From NCBI GenBank assembly GCA_007128045.1, contig SKYG01000166.1, forward strand, positions 1 to 14,535: a stretch of 14,535 nt of DNA, read 5' to 3'. A program made the position numbers and the translations under genes. The stretch comes from Bacteroidales bacterium. Lineage in GTDB: Bacteria; Bacteroidota; Bacteroidia; Bacteroidales; UBA7960. Under the pieces are notes generated by a model that was given only the letters and a program-made list of their open reading frames with translations, ran no database searches and was not told the DNA's origin. Below are positions 6,842 through 12,218 of this stretch, one piece after another (the stretch's first letter is position 1; the number at the start of each line of letters is the position of its first letter).

Positions 6842-6954
6842 ATTCAACAATAAACATTCAACAATATCAACTCAACAATATCAACACCTCAACAATTCAA
6901 CAATAAACATTCACCAATATCAACTCAACAATTCAACACCTCAACAACTCAACA
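6842..6954. repeat. 53-bp tandem duplication built of CAACAATT-type words
   Basis: Two copies (6842-6894 and 6895-6946) of a 53/52-bp block, differing by a few changes including a 1-bp deletion, fill nearly the whole 143-bp gap between wecB and the PurF-like gene. The blocks are made of shorter words such as ctcaacaa and attcaaca. Bases 6929-6954 are the inverted partner of 5537-5562. No promoter of the TAnnTTTG type is visible here. Confidence 0.92.
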
Positions 6955-6964
6955 TTTTTAACTA

Positions 6965-8899
6965 ATGAGTGACCAGATCAAACATGAGTGCGGCATCGTA
7001 TTATTGCGTTTGCTAAAGCCGCTCGAATACTATGTATCGCATTACGGATCTGCCTTTTATGGCCTCAACAAATTATATCTGCTGATGGAGAAGCAGCACA
7101 ACAGAGGTCAGGACGGGGCGGGTATCGGATGCATAAAATTTGGTATGATCCCGGGAAACCGGTATATGAACCGCATCCGAAGTAATAGTCCGAATCCGAT
7201 AAAAGATCTGTTTGACACCATCTATCAGTCCATACGGCAGGCAACAGAAAAAGTTCCCGAACGCCTCAATGATGCGCAATGGCTGAAAGACAACCTGGAT
7301 TTTACCGGAGAGTTATTTCTTGGTCATCTGCGTTACGGCACTTTTGGGCGCAACGGCATCGAGTATTGTCATCCATTTCTCAGGGAAAACAACTGGATGT
7401 CAAAAAATCTGATGATCGCCGGCAACTTCAACCTTACCAACGTAGATGAGTTATTCAACAGCCTGGTGCATTTGGGCCAGCATCCCAATGAAACTAGCGA
7501 CACGGTAACCATACTCGAAAAGGTGGGACACTTTCTTGATGAAGAAAATGAAGAGTTATACCTCCGCTTCAAGAATGAGGGGCTCACCAAAAAGGAAATA
7601 TCGCCACTGATAGCAGACCACCTGGATATCGCCAATGTGTTATCCAAAGCCTGCAAATATTGGGATGGCGGTTATACCATTGCAGGGATGCTGGGACATG
7701 GTGATTCGTTCGTGATGCGCGATCCCAATGGGATCAGACCGGCATACTATTACCACGACGACGAAGTGTTGGTTGTTACCAGTGAACGTCCGGTGATACA
7801 AACCGCTTTCGATGTGCCGGCAAAAAGCATCAGGGAGGTGTCGCCAGGACATGCACTGATTGTAAAGCGCAACGGCCAGATATTCGAAAAGCTGGTGAAA
7901 CCACCGGGAAAAATCACGGCATGTTCGTTTGAGCGTATATATTTTTCACGTGGTACCGATATTGATATCTACCTGGAGCGTAAGAACCTGGGGCGTAAGC
8001 TCGTACCGGCTACACTAAAGGCCATTAACTATGACCTGGACAATACCATATTCTCCTATATTCCCAACACCGCCATTTCGGCGTTTAAAGGGATGGTGGA
8101 GGGCCTGAACGACTTTTGCAATGAGGAAAAAAAAGACCGATTGCTGGAGCTTTACAGCAAAAAGAACCTGTCTAACCCCGGCGAATCACAGCCTTCTTTG
8201 GAAGAACAGATCGAAAAGATCCTCTCCCTGCGTCCGCGAGTAGACCAAATCGCTGTCAAGGATGCCAAGCTGAGAACATTTATTACTGAAGATACCAAGC
8301 GGGATGACCTGGTGGCCCATGTGTATGATGTTACCTACGGACTGGTACGTAATGGTGTTGATAACCTGGTGGTTATTGACGACAGTATTGTGCGTGGAAC
8401 CACCCTTAAACAGAGTATCGTAAGGATTCTGGACCGGTTAAAACCAAAGACGATCGTGATCGTGTCGTCTGCACCACAGATTCGATATCCGGATTGTTAC
8501 GGCATCGACATGTCGAACCTGAACGAATTCATTGCCTTCAGGGCAACCATAGATTTGCTTAAGAGAACCGGCCAGTCTGGAATTATCAGCGAGGTATACA
8601 GAAAATGTAAGGAGCAGGAACATCTTCCGATCAATGAAGTGACCAACTGTGTGAAGGAAATTTACCAGGTATTCAGCCCCGAACAGATTTCAGAACATAT
8701 ATCTGAGATGCTGCATCCCCCACAGGTAAAGGCGCAGTTAAAGATTGTGTTCCAGACGATTGAAGACCTTCACGCATCTTGCCCAAATCATATGGGTGAC
8801 TGGTATTTTACGGGAAATTATCCCACGCCGGGAGGGAATAAGATCGCGAACCGTTCATTTATCAACTATATTGAAGGCCGCGACCAACGATCGTACTGA
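6965..8899 (+). CDS. Amidophosphoribosyltransferase-like protein, long Bacteroidota form
   Basis: This 644-residue protein resembles PurF, which makes 5-phosphoribosylamine from PRPP and glutamine in purine synthesis. The N-terminal glutaminase half begins CGIVLL with the candidate nucleophile C9 after an 8-residue propeptide-like tail, followed by KQHNRGQDGAGIG, GHLRYGTFG and a DPNGIRPAYYY segment. The phosphoribosyltransferase half has the PRPP-binding motif VVIDDSIVRGTTLKQSIV (about 466-483). Normal PurF is about 450-510 residues. The excess lies in an expanded region before the PRPP loop (about 350-440) and a long C-terminal tail. Whether it is the main PurF or a paralogue with another acceptor cannot be decided; no pur genes are adjacent. 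The ATG at 6965 follows the repeat-filled gap. Expression probably depends on readthrough from wecB. Confidence 0.8.
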   Translation: MSDQIKHECGIVLLRLLKPLEYYVSHYGSAFYGLNKLYLLMEKQHNRGQDGAGIGCIKFGMIPGNRYMNRIRSNSPNPIKDLFDTIYQSIRQATEKVPERLNDAQWLKDNLDFTGELFLGHLRYGTFGRNGIEYCHPFLRENNWMSKNLMIAGNFNLTNVDELFNSLVHLGQHPNETSDTVTILEKVGHFLDEENEELYLRFKNEGLTKKEISPLIADHLDIANVLSKACKYWDGGYTIAGMLGHGDSFVMRDPNGIRPAYYYHDDEVLVVTSERPVIQTAFDVPAKSIREVSPGHALIVKRNGQIFEKLVKPPGKITACSFERIYFSRGTDIDIYLERKNLGRKLVPATLKAINYDLDNTIFSYIPNTAISAFKGMVEGLNDFCNEEKKDRLLELYSKKNLSNPGESQPSLEEQIEKILSLRPRVDQIAVKDAKLRTFITEDTKRDDLVAHVYDVTYGLVRNGVDNLVVIDDSIVRGTTLKQSIVRILDRLKPKTIVIVSSAPQIRYPDCYGIDMSNLNEFIAFRATIDLLKRTGQSGIISEVYRKCKEQEHLPINEVTNCVKEIYQVFSPEQISEHISEMLHPPQVKAQLKIVFQTIEDLHASCPNHMGDWYFTGNYPTPGGNKIANRSFINYIEGRDQRSY

Positions 8900-8901
8900 A
8901 A

Positions 8902-8940
8902 GTTGCGAGTTGTCAGGTTGCCAGGTTACGGGGTTAACCG
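8902..8940. repeat. GGTTGCCAGGTTAC-type degenerate repeat
   Basis: Degenerate 8-9 bp words (gagttgtc, aggttgcc, aggttacg, gggttaac) begin just after the stop of the PurF-like gene. The reverse complement (gtaacc/ggcaac words) resembles the array at 11762-11797. At both sites a YYAAGY-loop hairpin follows within about 40 bp. Confidence 0.6.
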
Positions 8941-8979
8941 CTAAGGGGCGTGAAGTGATTTGGAGAGTCCCGCTGTGTA

Positions 8980-9003
8980 GACAGGCTAAGTCCTGTTCCT
9001 ACA
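8980..9003. repeat. REP-like hairpin element, copy 1
   Basis: The stem acagg (8981-8985) pairs with cctgt (8992-8996) around the loop ctaagt. The 24-base element matches 11813-11836 at 22 positions, so it is a dispersed element and not a chance hairpin. It lies between convergent genes, where it could help end transcription from both sides. Confidence 0.75.
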
Positions 9004-9010
9004 ATCAACT

Positions 9011-9046
9011 CCTAAACTTTTCAACTCTTAAACTTCTAAACTTTCT
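9011..9046. repeat. CTAAACTTT/TCAACTCT low-complexity repeat
   Basis: Imperfect 8-9 bp words (cctaaacttt, tcaactctt, aaacttct, aaactttc) run up to the stop codon of the response regulator. This is a fourth word type in convergent gene ends of this window. Confidence 0.7.
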
Positions 9047-9047
9047 A

Positions 9048-9701
9048 TCACGGTATTTTTATCAGGTTGTGCTTCACGGCGTACCGTATCAGTTCGGCGG
9101 TATTGTGGATCTCCAATTTTTTAAACACCTTCGCTTTATGTACTTCCACTGTCCGTTTGCTGATAGTAAGTTGTTTGGCGATATCCTTGGCTGTGAGTCC
9201 TTCAGCAAACAGGCACAGCACCTCCAGCTCGCGTGCAGAAAGGCTTTTTTGTGAGTTTCCGGGATGCTGGCCGGTGGTGTGTGCAATCAGGTAGGGAGTG
9301 ATGATCTCTGCTACCGGACCTTTAAACCAGGTTTCTCCTTTATATACTGCTTTGACTGCCGCAATCAGCTCATCAGAGCTTGCCTCTTTCATGATGAAAC
9401 CCTTAACGCCAACCTGAATGGCCTCCATGATAAACTCCTTTGTCTGAAACATGCTTAGCATAAGTACCCGGGTGTTGGGTAGCTCTTTAAGAAGCTCGCG
9501 GGTACCGTAAATGCCATTGTAGTGTGGCATGTCGTAATCCATGATGACCACATCAGGATGCATTTCCCTGGCTTTCATCACTGCGGTAAGGCCATTTTTG
9601 GCTTCTGAAATTAAACCAAACGACGGGTCTTCTGCCAACATACGAATCAATCCTTCGCGTACCATCGAGTGATCATCGACAATCAATAATTTTATATCCA
9701 C
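9048..9701 (-). CDS. NarL/LuxR-family response regulator
   Basis: This 217-residue DNA-binding response regulator has a receiver domain at 1-120 with acidic pocket D9/D10, phosphoacceptor D55 in VVIMDYDMP, switch residue S83 and K105. A linker of about 30 residues leads to a LuxR-type helix-turn-helix at 153-214: LSARELEVLCLFAEGLTAKDIAKQLTISKRTVEVHKAKVFKKL. Length is standard. It is the likely partner of the histidine kinase directly upstream. Its own promoter sits in the 58-bp gap between them, so the regulator can be made independently of the kinase. Target genes are unknown. The 3' end meets the PurF-like gene convergently through a repeat-filled gap. Confidence 0.94.
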   Translation of the reverse strand: MDIKLLIVDDHSMVREGLIRMLAEDPSFGLISEAKNGLTAVMKAREMHPDVVIMDYDMPHYNGIYGTRELLKELPNTRVLMLSMFQTKEFIMEAIQVGVKGFIMKEASSDELIAAVKAVYKGETWFKGPVAEIITPYLIAHTTGQHPGNSQKSLSARELEVLCLFAEGLTAKDIAKQLTISKRTVEVHKAKVFKKLEIHNTAELIRYAVKHNLIKIP

Positions 9702-9726
9702 GGCTTGATGTTTTTTTAATTTCTAT

Positions 9727-9755
9727 CAAAAATAGAAAAATGTTTTTATTTACAA
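9727..9755 (-). promoter_or_regulatory. Bacteroidota promoter for the response regulator
   Basis: On the minus strand TTG (plus 9753-9755) is followed after 18 bases by TATTTTTG (plus 9727-9734), a full TAnnTTTG match. The regulator ATG is 25 bases further on. The element lies wholly between the kinase stop (9760) and the regulator start. Confidence 0.6.
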
Positions 9756-9759
9756 TAAT

Positions 9760-10842
9760 TTATAGTGGAATTTCCAGGCTGACCCGAAAAAACTTGTCGG
9801 GAACCGTTTCAATATGGAGTGTTCCGTTTAACAGTGCTGCCCGTTGCTCCATCAGCCACAGTCCGCGGTCTTTTTCAAGAACCGGCCGCTTTATTCCCTG
9901 GCCGTTATCCAATACATACAGGTAGAGTGTATTGTTACGGATACGGATACGGAGAGATATTTTGCTGGCGTTGGAATGCATTACTGCATTTGTCAGGCTT
10001 TCCTCTATGATGCGAAACAAATGATAACGCAAAGCAACCGGCAACCTGCCTGGCAGTTTGTCTATTTTATAATAGATGCGGATATCAGAAAAATCTGAAT
10101 ACTTGTGCAGCAAATTTTCAATGGCTTTGGTGATATCTTCCTGGTATAGATACCCTTCAGCCAGACGTGACGTAGCGATACGCAGCTCCTTGATGGCCTG
10201 TACCTGTTTATCCAATAATTGTTGTATCTCGCTGGTATAATGCGTGTTGTCCTTTGCAAACCTGGATTTTAGTTGCTCCAGGCCCATTTTTACCGATACC
10301 ATCATGGGGCCTATATGTCCGTGAAGTTCACGGGCGAGCCTCTGCCGTTCACTTTCTTCGCCCAGAAAGAAGGCACTTTCTGTCTTGGCAACTTCAAGGG
10401 CTAATGTTTCCCTTTTCTCCTTTTCTTTCTCAGCCTTATTGGTGTCAATAATATCGCGAAACAGCACCAGTGCCAGCATATCGCTGCCATATTCAAAGAA
10501 AGAAAAGTACAGGCTGCTTGTAAAAGGTAGCTTGTTGTTGTCAACACAAATCACTTCCGTTAGTATGGCAGACCGGTGCTTTATGGCTCTTTTCAGCTGG
10601 GATGGTTTCTTCACCATCCCGTCGAGATGCATGCCCTTAAATCGCCGGAGGCTGTAGCCAAATTGTTCACAGGCGGCCGGGTTTACATCGAGAATCTGTA
10701 GATCGTCAAGACGCAGCACCATAACAGGATCAGCTGTATGCCCGAACAAAAACCGGTTTCTCTGGTTGTTTTCTGTTACGGCAGTATCATGTGATCGTCC
10801 GGCACTAGTTTCAGCTACAGAAATATTCCAAAAAGAGTCCAT
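9760..10842 (-). CDS. PAS-domain sensor histidine kinase, NarX/DesK-like, cytoplasmic
   Basis: This 360-residue kinase has no membrane segment or signal peptide, so it is likely a cytoplasmic sensor. A PAS domain lies at about 32-135 (VMVLRLDDLQILDVNPAACEQFGYS). A short coiled coil (136-168) leads into a HisKA_3 dimerisation domain with ERQRLARELHGHIGP, H174 being the phosphoacceptor. The HATPase domain (about 260-360) shows the N-box EESLTNAVMHSNA (280-292, N285), the G1 box DNGQG (312-316) and a modified G2 segment GLWLMEQRAALL. Two deviations are visible: the residue after H174 is Gly rather than the usual Asp/Glu, and the G2 box has Trp-Leu where small residues are common. It is upstream of and co-directional with the response regulator. 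The PAS ligand is unknown. Confidence 0.9.
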   Translation of the reverse strand: MDSFWNISVAETSAGRSHDTAVTENNQRNRFLFGHTADPVMVLRLDDLQILDVNPAACEQFGYSLRRFKGMHLDGMVKKPSQLKRAIKHRSAILTEVICVDNNKLPFTSSLYFSFFEYGSDMLALVLFRDIIDTNKAEKEKEKRETLALEVAKTESAFFLGEESERQRLARELHGHIGPMMVSVKMGLEQLKSRFAKDNTHYTSEIQQLLDKQVQAIKELRIATSRLAEGYLYQEDITKAIENLLHKYSDFSDIRIYYKIDKLPGRLPVALRYHLFRIIEESLTNAVMHSNASKISLRIRIRNNTLYLYVLDNGQGIKRPVLEKDRGLWLMEQRAALLNGTLHIETVPDKFFRVSLEIPL

Positions 10843-10867
10843 AACAACACGATGGTAGTAGAAATTG

Positions 10868-10875
10868 TATATTTG
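10868..10875 (+). promoter_or_regulatory. TAnnTTTG element upstream of the AlbA_2 gene
   Basis: TATATTTG is a perfect -7 match 89 bases ahead of the ATG at 10965. No convincing TTG is found 17-18 bases upstream. A second, poorer match (TATCTTTA at 10953-10960) is too close to the start unless the message is almost leaderless. The 122-bp divergent gap is AT-rich and free of tandem repeats. Confidence 0.3.
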
Positions 10876-10964
10876 ACCAATAAAATTACGATATTTTCTT
10901 TAACTGTACGTTGTTATCCCATGTTTATTTAAGTAAAACAAGAAAAAACATCTATCTTTAAAGC

Positions 10965-11618
10965 ATGTCGCAATACATACAAAAGCTTATACTGGAGGGT
11001 GAGCATCAGCAGCAAGACTTTAAGTTTCAGGTAAACGATAGTAAAAAAATTGCGCGTACGTTGGTGGCTTTTGCCAACACCGATGGGGGTAAGCTGCTTA
11101 TAGGTGTTAAGGACAATGGCGTAGTGGCCGGTATACGTACCGAAGAGGAATACCATATGATTGAGGCCGCAGCCACCATGTATTGTAAGCCTGCAATAGA
11201 CTTTGCCCACAGGCATTGGAATATTGAAGGGAAGAGACTCCTTGAAATTGATGTGCCCCGGGCTTTGATCAAGCCTTGCTATGCCATGAATGAACCGGGA
11301 AAATGGATGGCTTATGTACGTGTAGGCGACCAGAACATTTTGGCAAGTACCATTATGATCAAATACTGGAACCGCAAAAACAGCCACCAGGGCGCCATGA
11401 TAAAATATTCAGAGAAGGAGCATCTGCTGCTGGAGTTTCTGAATCAACATCCCTTTATCACACTGAATAAGTATTGCCGGCTGGCCAATATTCCGAGGTA
11501 TCTGGCCGAAAACACCATCGTTAATCTGATGATTGCCGGGGTGGTTGAGATGGGACAAAACGAAAAATATGTGTGGTTCCGGCTGAGCACCAACACAGAC
11601 ACCCCGGAAACCTGGTAA
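10965..11618 (+). CDS. AlbA_2 (Schlafen-type) domain protein with a C-terminal winged helix
   Basis: This 217-residue protein has an N-terminal AlbA_2/Schlafen-like domain (about 5-125): EGEHQQQDFKFQ (11-22), KKIARTLVAFANTDGGKLLIGVKDNGVVAGI (27-57). In this family it is often annotated as a putative transcriptional regulator or ATP-binding protein, though activity is rarely shown. A helical C-terminal part (150-205) containing FITLNKYCRLANIPRYLAENTIVNLMIAGVVEM resembles a winged helix-turn-helix. The large C-terminal ATPase seen in many relatives is absent, which is normal for this short Bacteroidota form. It is divergent from the histidine kinase. A regulatory link to it is possible but not shown. 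Confidence 0.8.
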   Translation: MSQYIQKLILEGEHQQQDFKFQVNDSKKIARTLVAFANTDGGKLLIGVKDNGVVAGIRTEEEYHMIEAAATMYCKPAIDFAHRHWNIEGKRLLEIDVPRALIKPCYAMNEPGKWMAYVRVGDQNILASTIMIKYWNRKNSHQGAMIKYSEKEHLLLEFLNQHPFITLNKYCRLANIPRYLAENTIVNLMIAGVVEMGQNEKYVWFRLSTNTDTPETW

Positions 11619-11620
11619 AC

Positions 11621-11760
11621 CTCGGTATGTAGGGGGTCTCTCGCTGCGCGCGGGGTAAGTATGTAGTCCTCGGTATGTAGGGGGTCTCTCGCTGCGCGTC
11701 GAGATGACAGGGTGTTATGTAGGGGGTCTCTCGCTGCGAGGCGAGATGACAGGGTGTTAT
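11621..11760. repeat. Dispersed-type repeat, three copies, with imperfect inverted stem
   Basis: The word tatgtagggggtctctcgct begins at 11626, 11674 and 11716. The last two copies are full 42-bp units (11674-11715 and 11716-11757) that include cgagatgacagggtgt; the first is followed by a shortened spacer. Within a unit tctcg and cgaga pair around an 8-base loop, extended by gtc/gac with a one-base bulge. Because 42 is a multiple of three, the minus strand gives a repetitive open frame (repeated AARDPLH) that I consider non-coding. GC content is well above that of the neighbouring genes. Confidence 0.93.
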
Positions 11761-11761
11761 G

Positions 11762-11797
11762 CAACCGCGTAACCCCGTAACAGCGTAACCCGGCAAC
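11762..11797. repeat. GTAACCC-type degenerate repeat
   Basis: Imperfect words gcgtaacc, ccgtaaca, gcgtaacc and cggcaaca follow each other. The reverse complement resembles 8902-8940. The stretch ends at acgcggggtttt, which could pair back to ccgcgt (11765-11770) over a long loop, a weak terminator-like arrangement for the AlbA_2 gene. Confidence 0.6.
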
Positions 11798-11811
11798 ACG
11801 CGGGGTTTTAA

Positions 11812-11836
11812 GGACAGGCCAAGTCCTGTCCCTACA
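11812..11836. repeat. REP-like hairpin element, copy 2
   Basis: ggacagg (11812-11818) pairs perfectly with cctgtcc (11825-11831) around the loop ccaagt, followed by ctaca. The element matches copy 1 (8980-9003) at 22 of 24 bases. The two differences change c to t; one of them, at the stem edge, weakens copy 1. Confidence 0.85.
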
Positions 11837-11857
11837 GGCGCCTCCTTATATGAAACA

Positions 11858-11877
11858 AGGCCGGTCAAGCCCGGCCT
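11858..11877. repeat. REP-like hairpin element with a different stem
   Basis: aggccgg (11858-11864) pairs with ccggcct (11871-11877) around the six-base loop tcaagc. The stem sequence differs from the other copies but stem length and loop pattern (YYAAGY) are the same, suggesting one structural family with interchangeable stems. Confidence 0.75.
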
Positions 11878-11886
11878 ATACATGTC

Positions 11887-11964
11887 CTCTGCGTTCCTTT
11901 GCGAATAACTCTGCGTTACTCTGCGGTTAAACATATATGCGGTTAAACATATATGCGGTTAAAC
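11887..11964. repeat. CTCTGCGTT words followed by a 16-bp tandem repeat
   Basis: Words of the ctctgcgtt type (tcctctgcgttcc, actctgcgttac, tctgcggtta) pass into a 16-bp unit gcggttaaacatatat at 11923-11938 and 11939-11954, with a partial third copy to 11964. The array ends exactly where the tRNA terminator begins. With 11621-11877 it makes up a 346-bp gene-free stretch in which I see no protein-coding gene. Confidence 0.88.
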
Positions 11965-12002
11965 AAAAAGCCGGAGCGACCTGTTCAGTCATTCCGGCTT
12001 TT
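11965..12002 (-). terminator. Rho-independent terminator of tRNA-Ala
   Basis: On the minus strand AAAAGCCGGA (plus 11993-12002) pairs with TCCGGCTTTTT (plus 11965-11975) over a 17-base loop. It starts two bases after the tRNA 3' end and finishes in a T run, the textbook arrangement. Confidence 0.88.
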
Positions 12003-12003
12003 G

Positions 12004-12077
12004 TGGAGAATATCGGGCTCGAACCGATGACCTCTTGGCTGCCAGCCAAACGCTCTAGCCAACTGAGCTAATTCCCC
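12004..12077 (-). tRNA. tRNA-Ala, anticodon GGC
   Basis: A 74-base cloverleaf can be folded on the minus strand. The acceptor stem is GGGGAAT/ATTCTCC with one G-U pair, the D arm is GCTC..GAGC, the anticodon stem is TTTGG/CCAAG with loop CTGGCAG, and the T arm is ATCGG-TTCGAGC-CCGAT, with A73 as discriminator. Anticodon GGC in the loop reads GCC alanine codons. The CCA end is not encoded (CAA follows A73), so it is added enzymatically. It is a single tRNA with its own promoter and terminator, not part of an rRNA operon here. Confidence 0.96.
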
Positions 12078-12087
12078 ATAATGACCG

Positions 12088-12117
12088 CAAAATTACAAAT
12101 TTTTCATCAATTGCAAA
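12088..12117 (-). promoter_or_regulatory. Bacteroidota promoter for tRNA-Ala
   Basis: On the minus strand TTTG (plus 12114-12117) is followed after 18 bases by TAATTTTG (plus 12088-12095), a complete TAnnTTTG box. The tRNA 5' end is 10 bases beyond. This is the best promoter match in the window and anchors the taxonomic call. Confidence 0.72.
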
Positions 12118-12124
12118 AGAAATA

Positions 12125-12162
12125 TTGATCAACCGCAATCTGCTTGATCAACCGCAATCTGC
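12125..12162. repeat. Perfect 19-bp tandem duplication
   Basis: The 19-base unit ttgatcaaccgcaatctgc occurs twice in a row (12125-12143, 12144-12162) without a mismatch, just upstream of the tRNA promoter. It contains the palindrome ttgatcaa. It could be a binding site or a recent slippage product. Confidence 0.93.
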
Positions 12163-12180
12163 CTGTATTATTCGGGTTAC

Positions 12181-12205
12181 CGGATCAGGCTATCGGGCTA
12201 ATCCG
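12181..12205 (-). terminator. Hairpin after lutB, possible weak terminator
   Basis: cggatcag (12181-12188) pairs with ctaatccg (12198-12205) with one G-U pair on the RNA of the minus strand, around a 9-base loop. It starts 14 bases past the lutB stop. No T run follows on the minus strand, so termination is uncertain. Confidence 0.35.
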
Positions 12206-12218
12206 TAAAAAGATTGTT

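Noticed and set aside
8745..9254. Plus-strand frame spanning the gap after the PurF-like gene
   Set aside because: It overlaps the ends of two well-supported genes and runs through low-complexity repeats and a hairpin element.
11444..11934. Two open frames on the minus strand (11444-11764 and 11521-11934) with repeated AARDPLH
   Set aside because: They are produced by a 42-bp repeat, whose length is divisible by three, plus antisense of the AlbA_2 gene. There is no recognisable domain.
12004..12077. Integration (att) site at the tRNA-Ala
   Set aside because: No duplicated tRNA 3' end and no integrase are visible in the window.
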